This document shows positions 25,988 through 34,850 of a stretch of 64,000 nucleotides of DNA, in pieces. The DNA comes from Achromobacter mucicolens (GTDB taxonomy: Bacteria; Pseudomonadota; Gammaproteobacteria; Burkholderiales; Burkholderiaceae_B). The translations under genes and the position numbers were made by a program. The notes beneath the pieces were generated by a model. It saw nothing but the letters and a program-made list of their open reading frames with translations. It made no database searches and was not told where the DNA came from. The first letter of the stretch is position 1; every line of letters begins with the position of its first letter. The stretch lies in contig NZ_CADIJP010000021.1 of NCBI RefSeq assembly GCF_902859725.1, positions 1 through 64,000 on the forward strand, written 5' to 3'.

Positions 25988-26995
25988 TCAGCCCTTGTAA
26001 AGCATGGTCGAGACGTCGACCTTCTGCGCGAAGATGCCCTTGTCGGTGAAGAGGTCGAAGAACTTCTGGAAGTACTGCACGTCGCTCGGCGTGAACTCGT
26101 TGTGCATCGTGTAGGCGGCCAGTGGCACTTCCTCGGTCATCGGGCCTTCGATGGCGGTGTAGCCCTTCAGGAACGGGCGCGCCTCGGCAGGCTTGGTGCG
26201 GATCAGTTCGATGCCGCGCGCGTACGCGGCGATGAATTTCTTGCTTTCCTCGGGATGCTTTTTCAGGAAGGCGGTGGTGAGCGAGGCCGAGCCGCCGAAC
26301 CACGGCGCCATGGGGTCGCCCAGCACGTATTTGGCGATCACGCCCGTTTCCAGCACGCGGGTCGTGCCGTTCAGGCGGCCCACCGTGCCCGTGGGTTCAA
26401 GCGTGTAGCACGCATCCAACTGGCCGGCGGCAACCGCGGCGACGTGCTGGCTGATCGCCAACTCGACCACGGTTGCTCCGGTTGCGCCGGCGCGCTCCAG
26501 TACTGCCTTGGCCAGCGTGGAATTCTGGATGCCGGGACCAGAACCGACCTTTTTCCCCTTGAGGTCTGCGATGGATTTGATGGGACTGTCTTTCGCGACG
26601 ATGAACTCGTCCAGCACGTTCTTTACGTTGCTGGGGTTGGACGCAAAAATCTTGAACAGGCCGGGCGAGGCGATCTCGCCGATGGCCAGGTTGGCCGAGC
26701 CCGTGCCGTTGGCGCTGCCGTCGGCACGGCCCGCGAGCATGGCTTCCATGACCTGCTGCGCGCCGGCGAACTTCAGCGCCTCGACGTTCAGGCCCGCTTC
26801 CTTGAAGTAGCCTTTCTCGATGGCGGCGTAGAACGGCAGGCCCGCGGCCACGGGCCAGAAGCCGATGCGGATGACCGGACCCGACTGCGCGCGCACCAGC
26901 GCCGGGGCGGCGAGCGCCGCGGCGCCCATGGCGGCCCCCTGGATCAGGCGGCGGCGGGTGGCGTTGAAGGCGTAGGGTGCGTTGCGATCGATCAT
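25988..26995 (-). CDS. ABC transporter substrate-binding protein (NMT1/SsuA-like)
   Basis: The 335-residue periplasmic binding protein carries a Tat-like or Sec signal (RRRLIQGAAMGAAALAAPALVRAQ) and the type-2 binding fold, with GFWPVAAGLPFYAAIEKGYFKEAGL and KGKKVGSGPGIQNSTLAKAVL. It delivers the substrate to the permease encoded next. I chose ATG 26995, behind AGGAG, rather than 27061. As first gene of the operon it is preceded by the candidate GntR operator. Confidence 0.9.
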   Translation of the reverse strand: MIDRNAPYAFNATRRRLIQGAAMGAAALAAPALVRAQSGPVIRIGFWPVAAGLPFYAAIEKGYFKEAGLNVEALKFAGAQQVMEAMLAGRADGSANGTGSANLAIGEIASPGLFKIFASNPSNVKNVLDEFIVAKDSPIKSIADLKGKKVGSGPGIQNSTLAKAVLERAGATGATVVELAISQHVAAVAAGQLDACYTLEPTGTVGRLNGTTRVLETGVIAKYVLGDPMAPWFGGSASLTTAFLKKHPEESKKFIAAYARGIELIRTKPAEARPFLKGYTAIEGPMTEEVPLAAYTMHNEFTPSDVQYFQKFFDLFTDKGIFAQKVDVSTMLYKG

Positions 26996-27026
26996 GTGGG
27001 GCTCCTGGGCTGCTTGAGTGGGGGCG

Positions 27027-27038
27027 CTTGTAGACAAG
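27027..27038. promoter_or_regulatory. Candidate GntR operator over a promoter
   Basis: CTTGTAGACAAG is a perfect palindrome of the TTGTnnACAA form used by many FCD-type GntR repressors. Reading the minus strand, TTGATG (27052-27057) and TCTACA (27029-27034) are 17 bases apart and could be the -35 and -10 boxes. The palindrome therefore sits over the -10, 32 bases upstream of the binding-protein start. Confidence 0.45.
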
Positions 27039-27236
27039 CTTGCATACCAGTCATCAAGCAATACCCGTGCCAGGTTGCGCGCGGGAGGGTTTGCCCCGTG
27101 GCACGCCCGCTTGCCGCTTCAGGCTGGTGCCCGCCGTGAACCAAAATGGTGCAAGGCGCACCACATAAGGGGACATAGCGGCTTGCCGTGGGGTCGGCAT
27201 GCGCGCGTCCGCCGGGATGGCAGTAGCATCTGGCCC

Positions 27237-28157
27237 ATGAACACGCGTTTTGTCGAAGCCTTTCTGTGGTCAGCCCGGCTGGGCAGTTTCCGCGCCGCCA
27301 GCGACCGCCTGCACATCACGCAGGCGGCGGTGGCAAACCGCGTCGCGTCGCTGGAAGAAGACATCGGCGCGCGCCTGTTCGAACGCGACGCCAAGGAGCT
27401 GAAGCTCACGGCGGTCGGCACACGGCTGCTGGACTACGGCGAGCGCCTGCTCGAGATCCGCCAGCAGATCCTGTCGCTGGGCAAGCGGGGCGACGAGGTA
27501 GCCGGCCTGGTGCGCATCGGCGCGATCGAAACCGTCGTGCATACGTGGCTGATCGGCTTTCTGACGAACCTGCGGTCGACGTATCCGGGCATCGAGGTGC
27601 AGCTCACGTCGGAAACCACGCGTGCCCTGCATCGCGGCCTGCGCGAAGGCACGCTGGACATCGCGTTTCAGACGGATGTGCTGAACGACACGGGCATCAT
27701 CAGCATGCCGTGCCTGCCAATGGAAATGGGCTGGGTCGGGCCGGCGGGGGGTGAAGACGCCATGACGGTGCATGACCTGCTCGGCGAGCCGGTGCTGACG
27801 ATGAGCCCGGGCTCGCAGCCGCACGAGGCGCTCAAGGCGCTGTACCGAGAGGTGGGCATGCCGCAAGGCAAGGTGCATTTCGTCAGCTCGATCTCGGCGC
27901 TGGCGCGGCTGGTGCGCAGCGGGTTCGGCCGCGCGCTTGTGCCGTTGCCCCCCATCTACGAATACGTGGCTCGCGGCGAGATCCAGGTGATCCGCACCGA
28001 TCTGCCGGCGCCGCCGCAACTGCTGGTGGTGAGCTACCTGGAAAGCGGCGGGTCCGACGCCATCCGGCTGGTCGCCGAGCTGGCCTGTCGCGCGTCGGAT
28101 CAGTTCACGGCCGCGGTGGTGGCCCCGCAGGCGGAATCCGCCCGTTGGCAAGGGTGA
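27237..28157 (+). CDS. LysR-family transcriptional regulator
   Basis: The 306-residue protein has an N-terminal winged helix (NTRFVEAFLWSARLGSFRAASDRLHITQAAVANRVASLEEDIGARLFERD) followed by the two-lobed effector domain. ATG 27237 starts directly on the domain; the longer frame is unlikely. It diverges from the transporter operon and precedes the EthD-like gene in the same direction. Whether it controls one or both neighbours is not visible. Confidence 0.88.
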   Translation: MNTRFVEAFLWSARLGSFRAASDRLHITQAAVANRVASLEEDIGARLFERDAKELKLTAVGTRLLDYGERLLEIRQQILSLGKRGDEVAGLVRIGAIETVVHTWLIGFLTNLRSTYPGIEVQLTSETTRALHRGLREGTLDIAFQTDVLNDTGIISMPCLPMEMGWVGPAGGEDAMTVHDLLGEPVLTMSPGSQPHEALKALYREVGMPQGKVHFVSSISALARLVRSGFGRALVPLPPIYEYVARGEIQVIRTDLPAPPQLLVVSYLESGGSDAIRLVAELACRASDQFTAAVVAPQAESARWQG

Positions 28158-28269
28158 AAACCCCGGATCGCTTTCAGTAATTCTGTTGTCGGGCGAAAGA
28201 TTTATTGGTTTGCCGCGCGGCGGCCTGCGCCCGAAGATGAGGCCTTGCTCATCCCGACCCCCTGCCGCC

Positions 28270-28938
28270 ATGACGCCTGATTCCGAATTCCCGCTTGTGC
28301 CCAACGGGCTGCTTTTCGTCGCGACCGACGTCGATCCCGCCGATGAACCCGATTTCAACCGCTGGTACGACCGAGAGCATGTCGAGGAACGCGTGCGGAT
28401 TCCTGGCTTCCTGTCGGGCGCGCGCTATGTGTCCGTGCAGGGCGGGCGCAAGTATCTGGGCCTGTACCGCACGCAGTCGTTGGGTGCGTTCACCACGGCG
28501 GCTTACCGCGCCGCGTTCGAGCGCCAGACCGCCTGGTCGGTGGCCAACCTGGACCGCATGCGCGATCCGATGCGCCGCGTGTGCGCGGTGGAAGCGGTGA
28601 CCGGCGCGGGCAGCGGCAGCGAGCTTGTGGTGCTGCCCTTGCCGGTGGGCTGCGCGGGTGCGCCGGTGGGGCGGGCGCGCAACGCCGGCGCGGAATTGCG
28701 TGAGGTCGACGGCTTCGTGCGGTCTTGTCTGCTGGTGCCCGACGCGGCGCTCAGCACGCCGCTGCCGCGAGAGTCCGCCAGCGGCCGCGTGCTGTCGCCC
28801 CTGTTTGTCGTCGAGGCCAGCACGCCAGCCGCGGCGCGAACCTTGCGCGATGGGGCCGCAGCGGCCTTTGATGCCGATCCCGCCGCGGCGTGGTTGTACG
28901 CGCTGGGGTGGAAGCTGGAGGCGGCGGACCTCGCCTAG
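28270..28938 (+). CDS. EthD/DUF4286-like protein
   Basis: The 222-residue protein looks like two alpha-beta barrel halves. The first contains NGLLFVATDVDPADEPDFNRWYDREHVEERVRIPGFLSGARYV, the pattern of EthD- and DUF4286-type dimeric barrels with a His at about residue 41. The second half is more diverged. It has no signal peptide. It follows the LysR gene by 112 bases. The function is unknown; relatives sit in catabolic clusters. Confidence 0.6.
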   Translation: MTPDSEFPLVPNGLLFVATDVDPADEPDFNRWYDREHVEERVRIPGFLSGARYVSVQGGRKYLGLYRTQSLGAFTTAAYRAAFERQTAWSVANLDRMRDPMRRVCAVEAVTGAGSGSELVVLPLPVGCAGAPVGRARNAGAELREVDGFVRSCLLVPDAALSTPLPRESASGRVLSPLFVVEASTPAAARTLRDGAAAAFDADPAAAWLYALGWKLEAADLA

Positions 28939-28964
28939 CGGCTTGCCGCTTGCGGCCCAGCGCG

Positions 28965-29924
28965 TCAATGCGCCTGCGGATCGAACTTCTTGACCAGCAC
29001 GGCCCACTTGTCGTGTTCGCTCTTGATGAAGGTGGCGAACTGCGCCGGCGTGCCGCCCACCGGCTCGGCGCCTTCACGCAGCATCTGCTCGTTCAAGGCG
29101 GGCAGCGTCGCGTTGACTTCGCGGTTTACCAGATCAACCACCTGCTGCGGCGTGCCCTTGGGGGCGAAGAAGCCAAACCACGAACCCGCGTCAAAACCCG
29201 GATAGCCGGATTCGGCGATGGTCGGCAGTTCGGGCAGGGTGGCGGACCGTTGCTGCGTACTGACCGCCAGCGCGCGCAGCTTGCCGGCGCGAATGTGCCC
29301 GATCACCGACGGAATGGTGGCGAACATGAAGTCGATGCGGCCGGCCAGCAGGTCGTTCACGGCGTCCGCGCCCTTGTACGGCACGTGGGTGGCGTTCACC
29401 TTCAGTTCGTCCATCAGCATGTAGCTGGACAGGTGCGACGAGGTGCCCACGCCGGTGGAGCTGTAGTTGAGCTCGCGCGCCGACTTCACGTATTTCAGAA
29501 AGCCCTGGATGTCCTTGGCGGGCGAGGAGGGCGGCACGACCAACACGTTGGGCACGGTCGCGATCTGCACCATCGGCACCAGGTCGGTGAGCGGATCGTA
29601 GGACAGCTTGTTCAGCGACGGGTTGACGGCGATGGGGCCGACCGAGTTCACGATCAGCGTGTGGCCGTCGGGCGCGGCGCGCACCACGTACTCGGTGCCG
29701 ATGTTGCCGCCCGCGCCGGGTTTGTTTTCCACGACGAAGGGCTGGCCCAGCTTCTGCGTGAGCGTGTTCGTGACGCTGCGAGTGAGCGTGTCGGTGGTGC
29801 CGCCGGGCGAGAAGGCCACGATGACCTTGACCGGCCGGTCGGGATAGCCTGCGGCGATGGCGGCGGGCGCGGTACAGGCGCCCGCCAGCGCCGCGCAAGC
29901 GAGCAGGGCTTGGGCAGTTTTCAT
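28965..29924 (-). CDS. Bug/TctC-family tripartite tricarboxylate receptor
   Basis: The 319-residue periplasmic binding protein has a signal peptide ending AAIAA, then GYPDRPVKVIVAFSPGGTTDTLTR, the classic Bug start. VVENKPGAGGNIGTEYV and THVPYKGADAVNDLLAGRIDFMF follow. Bug receptors capture carboxylates and related compounds, and often have no transporter nearby, as here. It follows the class II aldolase gene on the same strand and probably belongs to the same catabolic unit. Confidence 0.9.
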   Translation of the reverse strand: MKTAQALLACAALAGACTAPAAIAAGYPDRPVKVIVAFSPGGTTDTLTRSVTNTLTQKLGQPFVVENKPGAGGNIGTEYVVRAAPDGHTLIVNSVGPIAVNPSLNKLSYDPLTDLVPMVQIATVPNVLVVPPSSPAKDIQGFLKYVKSARELNYSSTGVGTSSHLSSYMLMDELKVNATHVPYKGADAVNDLLAGRIDFMFATIPSVIGHIRAGKLRALAVSTQQRSATLPELPTIAESGYPGFDAGSWFGFFAPKGTPQQVVDLVNREVNATLPALNEQMLREGAEPVGGTPAQFATFIKSEHDKWAVLVKKFDPQAH

Positions 29925-30004
29925 GATGTCTCCTCGCGTGGTCGTTGTCGTGTGATGAGGGCCCCGTGCCGCCACGCCGGCCGGGACGCTGAAAAATCGG
30001 AAGG

Positions 30005-30805
30005 TCAGTCGCGGTAGCCGGGATCGATCCGGTCCAGCTTGCGCAAGAGCGCGGGCCACTCCATGACGCCGTAGGGGCGGCGGGTGCCAGGCTGGTAGTT
30101 GTTCCAGGTTTCTTCCAGCACCGGTTGCGGCACGGGCTGAAGCCGGGCGCCCGTTGCCATGGCCGCCAGTTGCGAACGGCAGGCCAGTTCCAGGCGGTGC
30201 ATCCAGTTGAAGGCCTCGCCCACGGTGCGGCCCACGGTCAGCGCGCCGTGATTGCGCAGGATCAGCGCCTCGCCCTGGCCCAGATCGGCCAGAAGCGAGG
30301 CCTGTTCGTCGGTGCCCAGCACCACGCCCTGGTAATCGTGGTAGCCGATCTTCAGAAAGCGCATGGCGGTCTGCGTCAGCGGCAACAGGCCGCATTCCAG
30401 CGACGACACGGCCATCGACGCCCAACTGTGGGTGTGGATGACGCAGTCCACTTCGTGGCGGTGGGCATGCACCGCGCTGTGGATCACATAACCGGCCTTG
30501 TTGATGCCGTAGTTCAGATCGCCGAAGTCGGGCTTGGACAGGATGGTGCCGTCCAGGTCCACCTTGATGAGGCTGGAGGCCGTGATCTCCTCGTACATCA
30601 TGCCGTAGGGGTTGATGAGGAACGCGTTGTCCTCGCCGGGCACACGGGCCGAGATGTGGTTGGCCATCATGTCGGCCATGCCGTAGAGCTCGACCAGCCG
30701 GTAACAGGCCGCCAGATCCACGCGGGCTTGCCACTCGGCGTCGGAGCAGTGGGGGCGCATGGAGGAAATGCCCAGCTGGCCGGGACGATTCGGAGTAGTG
30801 GTCAT
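30005..30805 (-). CDS. Class II aldolase/adducin-family protein
   Basis: The 266-residue protein has the metal-dependent aldolase fold: RVDLAACYRLVELYGMADMMANHISARVPG, then HSAVHAHRHEVDCVIHTHSW with the zinc-binding histidines and RNHGALTVG. It may be an aldolase, epimerase or decarboxylase; the exact reaction is not evident. It precedes the Bug receptor on the same strand, with an 80-base gap, and is followed upstream by a same-strand LysR gene. Confidence 0.85.
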   Translation of the reverse strand: MTTTPNRPGQLGISSMRPHCSDAEWQARVDLAACYRLVELYGMADMMANHISARVPGEDNAFLINPYGMMYEEITASSLIKVDLDGTILSKPDFGDLNYGINKAGYVIHSAVHAHRHEVDCVIHTHSWASMAVSSLECGLLPLTQTAMRFLKIGYHDYQGVVLGTDEQASLLADLGQGEALILRNHGALTVGRTVGEAFNWMHRLELACRSQLAAMATGARLQPVPQPVLEETWNNYQPGTRRPYGVMEWPALLRKLDRIDPGYRD

Positions 30806-30911
30806 CGGATTTCGTGAAGGTAAATCGCCGCGACACGCTGTCGCGACTTGATGTGGATCAATTTATCTTCTAGAAAACCGACCGCCTAGGGATCCTAAGC
30901 GTATGGGGGCA

Positions 30912-31838
30912 TCACGAATCGAGAAGGGTGGCGCCTGGCCAGCCGCCGTGCCGGACCAGCGCGCGCATGGCGTCCAGCAGCACAACGCGCGCGGCCAGCG
31001 CGGCGGGCGAGAGCTCGTCGTCGCTGATGCAGTAGATCTGGTTGCGGCGAAAGAGATACGGGTCGTCGATGGGGTGCATGCTGAGCAGCCCGGTTTCGAC
31101 GCGGGCCACGGCAGCGCCGGGCTGGATCGTCGCGATCGGATGGGCCTGAACCAGGTCCATCAGCGTCGTCAGGCCGTCGACCTCGACGCCGATCCAGGGC
31201 TCGATGCCGGCCCGCTCGAAAGCCGCCTCGACCCACGCGCGCAGCCCATGCGCCTTGCTGGTGACGGCAAGCGGCAGCCCCGCCAGATCGGCCATGCGGA
31301 CGGGTTCGCCATCGGGACGCTCCATCATGCCGCGCGGGGCCAGCAGGAACAGGCGTTCGTCCAGCACCGGCACCACGCTGCGGCCTTGCGCGCTGTCGTT
31401 CTGAAATAGGACGGCCAGATCCAGCCGGCGGGCGTTGAGCAGGTCGCCCAGGTTGCCCGACAGGCCCTCGACCAGATGCAGGCGCACATTGGGATAGCGC
31501 TCGGTCATGGCGGCATAGAACGGACGCGCCAGCAGCGACGCGGTGGTGGGCGCGAAACCGATGCTGACCGTACCGGCCAACCGCGCCTCGCGCGCGGCCG
31601 CGACGGCGCTTTCCGCGTGCCGCAGCGTCAACTGCGCCTGCCGCAGGAAGGCCGCGCCGGCGGGCGTGGTGGTCACGCCCGTGGTGCTGCGCGTGAGCAA
31701 CCGCGTGGCCAGCTCGCTTTCCAGCCGGCTGATCTGCTGGCTGAGCGCCGAGGCGACCACGCCCAGGTCTCTCGCGGCCCGGCCAATGCTGCCCAGTTCG
31801 GCGACGCGGACGAAGTAACGGAGTTGGCGCAATTCCAT
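30912..31838 (-). CDS. LysR-family transcriptional regulator
   Basis: The 308-residue LysR protein starts MELRQLRYFVRVAELGSIGRAARDLGVVASALSQQISRLESELATRLL, typical of the Cbl/NAC-like subgroup of regulators. The effector domain follows residue 90. It is upstream of and codirectional with the aldolase and Bug genes and is separated by 106 bases. It probably regulates them. It diverges from the iron-linked operon at 32038. Confidence 0.88.
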   Translation of the reverse strand: MELRQLRYFVRVAELGSIGRAARDLGVVASALSQQISRLESELATRLLTRSTTGVTTTPAGAAFLRQAQLTLRHAESAVAAAREARLAGTVSIGFAPTTASLLARPFYAAMTERYPNVRLHLVEGLSGNLGDLLNARRLDLAVLFQNDSAQGRSVVPVLDERLFLLAPRGMMERPDGEPVRMADLAGLPLAVTSKAHGLRAWVEAAFERAGIEPWIGVEVDGLTTLMDLVQAHPIATIQPGAAVARVETGLLSMHPIDDPYLFRRNQIYCISDDELSPAALAARVVLLDAMRALVRHGGWPGATLLDS

Positions 31839-32037
31839 AGGGCGAATTCCAGATTGAAAACGGGGCCGGCAAGACCATTTGCGGCCTGCCGCAGCATACT
31901 TTTTTTGTTCAAAAAGTTGTCAGCTATCTGAACAGGGCCTGAATAACAAACGAAAATTGTTTACACTCGCATCTACAAAATTCAAGCCGGAACGGTCCGC
32001 CGCGGGGGCGAGCCGTCCGGATTACGGGAGAGATTCG

Positions 32038-33336
32038 ATGCGCAAGTTGCTTTTGGGGGCGGTGCTGGCTGCTGCGGTGTATGGCGGAACGGCGCTGGCC
32101 GCCGTCGAGCCCAAGGCCGTGGTCGCCACGTATTCCGATCTGGCGCTGGCCGGCTACGAGGATTCGCTGACGGCAGCCAAGAAGCTGCGCGAGGCCATCA
32201 ATGCGCTGGTCGCCAAGCCCAGCGCCGACACCCTGAAGGCCGCGCGCGAAGCGTGGATCGTGGCGCGCGTGCCCTACCAGCAGACCGAGGCCTACCGTTT
32301 CGGCAACCCCATCGTCGACGACTGGGAAGGCCGCGTGAACGCTTGGCCGCTGGATGAAGGCCTGATCGACTATGTCGACGCGTCCTACGGCACCGAGAAC
32401 GACGAGAACGCGTTCTACGCCGTCAACGTCATCGCCAATTCCAAGATCTCGGTGGGCGGCAAGACGGTCGACGTCAGCAAGATCACGCCCGAGCTGCTGT
32501 CCGAAGTGCTGCACGAGGCCGACGGCAACGAAGCCAACGTGGCCACGGGTTATCACGCGATCGAATTCCTGCTGTGGGGCCAGGACCTGAACGGCACCGG
32601 CGCCGCGCCCAAGGACCGCAAGGGCACGCCGCAGGAGCGGCATTCGGGCAACCGCCCGCACACCGACTTCGATCCCAAGCAGTGCACCGGCGGCCACTGC
32701 GAACGCCGCATCGAATTCCTGAAGGCCGTGACGGACCTGCTGGTGACCGACCTGGAAGAAATGGTGGGCAACTGGAAGAAGGACGGCGCCGCGCGCAAGG
32801 CCGTAGAAGAGGATCCGAAGGCGGGCCTGATCGCCATGCTGACCGGGCTGGGCAGCCTGTCGTACGGCGAACTGGCGGGCGAGCGCATGAAGCTGGGCCT
32901 GATGCTGCACGATCCCGAGGAAGAGCACGATTGCTTCTCGGACAACACGCACAACTCGCACTATTACGACCAGATCGGCATCCGCAATGTCTATCTGGGT
33001 TCGTACACCCGCATCGACGGCAAGACCGTGTCGGGCGCGAGCCTGTCGGAACTGGTCAAGGCCAAGGATCCCAAGCTGGACGCCGAGGTGCGCGCCAAGC
33101 TGGACGCCACGGTCGCGGCCATGCAGGCCATGAAGACCCGCGCCGAGACGGTCGAGACCTATGACCAGATGATCGCGGACGGCAACAAGGAGGGCAACGC
33201 GGTGGTGCAGGCAGCCATCGACAGCCTGGTGGCGCAGACGCGCAGCCTGGAGCGCGTGATTACGCTGCTGGACCTGGGCAAGGTCGCCATCGAAGGTTCC
33301 GACAGCCTGGACAAACCTGACGCCGTATTCAAGTGA
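32038..33336 (+). CDS. Imelysin family protein (peptidase M75-like)
   Basis: The 432-residue periplasmic protein has a signal peptide (MRKLLLGAVLAAAVYGGTALA) and the GxHxxE motif of imelysins at residues 171-176 (GYHAIE, in GYHAIEFLLWGQDLNG). An HSGNRPHTDFDPKQC segment and a long helical C-terminus follow. Imelysin proteins are found in iron-regulated loci, and relatives were once named insulin-cleaving proteinases. It starts an operon of four genes linked by overlaps and is likely to be iron- or haem-related. Confidence 0.85.
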   Translation: MRKLLLGAVLAAAVYGGTALAAVEPKAVVATYSDLALAGYEDSLTAAKKLREAINALVAKPSADTLKAAREAWIVARVPYQQTEAYRFGNPIVDDWEGRVNAWPLDEGLIDYVDASYGTENDENAFYAVNVIANSKISVGGKTVDVSKITPELLSEVLHEADGNEANVATGYHAIEFLLWGQDLNGTGAAPKDRKGTPQERHSGNRPHTDFDPKQCTGGHCERRIEFLKAVTDLLVTDLEEMVGNWKKDGAARKAVEEDPKAGLIAMLTGLGSLSYGELAGERMKLGLMLHDPEEEHDCFSDNTHNSHYYDQIGIRNVYLGSYTRIDGKTVSGASLSELVKAKDPKLDAEVRAKLDATVAAMQAMKTRAETVETYDQMIADGNKEGNAVVQAAIDSLVAQTRSLERVITLLDLGKVAIEGSDSLDKPDAVFK

Positions 33337-34850
33337 AACTCGTATTAGCCGCCGTACTGGCGGCGTCGGCCCATGCCGGCGCCGCCGCCGCGCCCGCCGC
33401 TTCCGGCGGGCGTGACGACCTGACGCCCGAAGACCAGAAGCGCGTCACCGCCATTACGGCGCCCACGCAGGATTTCTCGAAGATCGAATCGTTCGAGACC
33501 ATGCAGGCCGGCGCCGCCACGACCAACAAGCTCATCAACGCCGACATCTTTTCCCAGCCGTCGGCCAACATGAGCTTCGAAGGCCGCCAGGAATTCCAGG
33601 TCGGCAACGGCCTGTTCCGCAAGGACTGGGTGTCCGCGCCAGCCTCCACGCAGGCGTCCGACGGCCTGGGACCGCTCTTCAATGCACGCTCCTGTCAGGC
33701 CTGTCACACCAAGGACGGCCGCGGCACGGTGCCGGGCTTCGATCCGCTGGAACGCACCGACGCCGTCGCCTTGCTGCTGCGCCTGGCCGTGCCTCAAGGC
33801 GCGGACCGGGGGCATCCCAAACTGGGTGCCGGCGAGATCGCAGCCTTGCCGGAACCCGTCTACGGCGTGCAGCTTCAGAATTTCGCGGTCGCGGGCCTGC
33901 CCGCCGAGGGCCGCATGGAGATCGAGTACGAACCCGTGCCGGTCGCGCTGCGCGGCGGCGAGACCGCCACGCTGATGAAGCCCACCTACCGCATCGAGAA
34001 CCTGGGCTACGGGCCCATGCGCGCGGACACGCAGATCTCGCCGCGGCTGGCGCCGCCGATGATCGGCCTGGGCCTGCTGGAATCGATCCACGAGGCCGAC
34101 ATCCTGGCGAACATCGGCGCGGACAAGCGCGACGGCATCGTCGGCAAAGCCAATTGGGTCACCGACGCGCGCACCGGCGAGCGGGCGCTGGGCCGCTTCA
34201 ACCTGAAAGCCGGACAGCCGACGGTCGAGCAGCAAAGCGCCGCGGCGTTCTCCAATGACATGGGCCTGTCCACGCCGATGTTCCCCAAGCATTCCGGCGA
34301 CTGCACCGCCGCGCAGCCGCAATGCCTGGACATGCCGCATGGCGCGCAGCCGCGCTTCGGCCCGGAGGAAGTGCCGGCCAAGCTGATGGACTTCATCACC
34401 ACCTATTCGACGAACCTGGCGGTGCCGCAGCGGCGCGATGCGGACGACGCGCGCGTGCTGGCCGGCAAGAAGCTCTTCTACGAGGCCAATTGCGTGGCCT
34501 GCCACGTGCCCAAGTACGTGACCAGCCGCAATGCCAAGCAGCCGGAACACCGCTTCCAGCTCATCTGGCCGTACACCGACATGCTGGTGCACGACATGGG
34601 CGACGACCTTGCCGACGGCGTGAGCGACGGCATGGCCACCGGCCGCGAATGGCGCACGCCGCCGCTGTGGGGCATCGGCCTGACCAAGACCGTCAATCCC
34701 AACGCCACCTGGCTGCATGACGGGCGCGCCCGCACGCTGCTGGAAGCCGTGCTGTGGCATGGCGGCGCGGCCAAGCCCGCGCGCGACCGCGTCGTGAACA
34801 TGACGCCCGACGAACGCGCGGACCTGATCCGCTTCCTGGAGTCGCTGTGA
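33333..34850 (+). CDS. Di-haem oxidoreductase (thiol oxidoreductase family)
   Basis: The 505-residue protein has a signal peptide and two haem c motifs, CQACH at residues 121-125 and CVACH near 386-390, in the arrangement of the DiHOR family next to imelysins. It would transfer electrons in the periplasm. The start is GTG 33333, overlapping the imelysin stop by four bases. Its own stop overlaps the next ATG by one base, so all genes here are translationally coupled. Confidence 0.88.
   Translation: MKLVLAAVLAASAHAGAAAAPAASGGRDDLTPEDQKRVTAITAPTQDFSKIESFETMQAGAATTNKLINADIFSQPSANMSFEGRQEFQVGNGLFRKDWVSAPASTQASDGLGPLFNARSCQACHTKDGRGTVPGFDPLERTDAVALLLRLAVPQGADRGHPKLGAGEIAALPEPVYGVQLQNFAVAGLPAEGRMEIEYEPVPVALRGGETATLMKPTYRIENLGYGPMRADTQISPRLAPPMIGLGLLESIHEADILANIGADKRDGIVGKANWVTDARTGERALGRFNLKAGQPTVEQQSAAAFSNDMGLSTPMFPKHSGDCTAAQPQCLDMPHGAQPRFGPEEVPAKLMDFITTYSTNLAVPQRRDADDARVLAGKKLFYEANCVACHVPKYVTSRNAKQPEHRFQLIWPYTDMLVHDMGDDLADGVSDGMATGREWRTPPLWGIGLTKTVNPNATWLHDGRARTLLEAVLWHGGAAKPARDRVVNMTPDERADLIRFLESL

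Noticed and set aside
31839-32037. Fur box upstream of the imelysin operon
   Set aside because: The AT-rich stretch near 31944-31970 shows only a few matches to the 19-base Fur consensus; iron control was not claimed as a feature.
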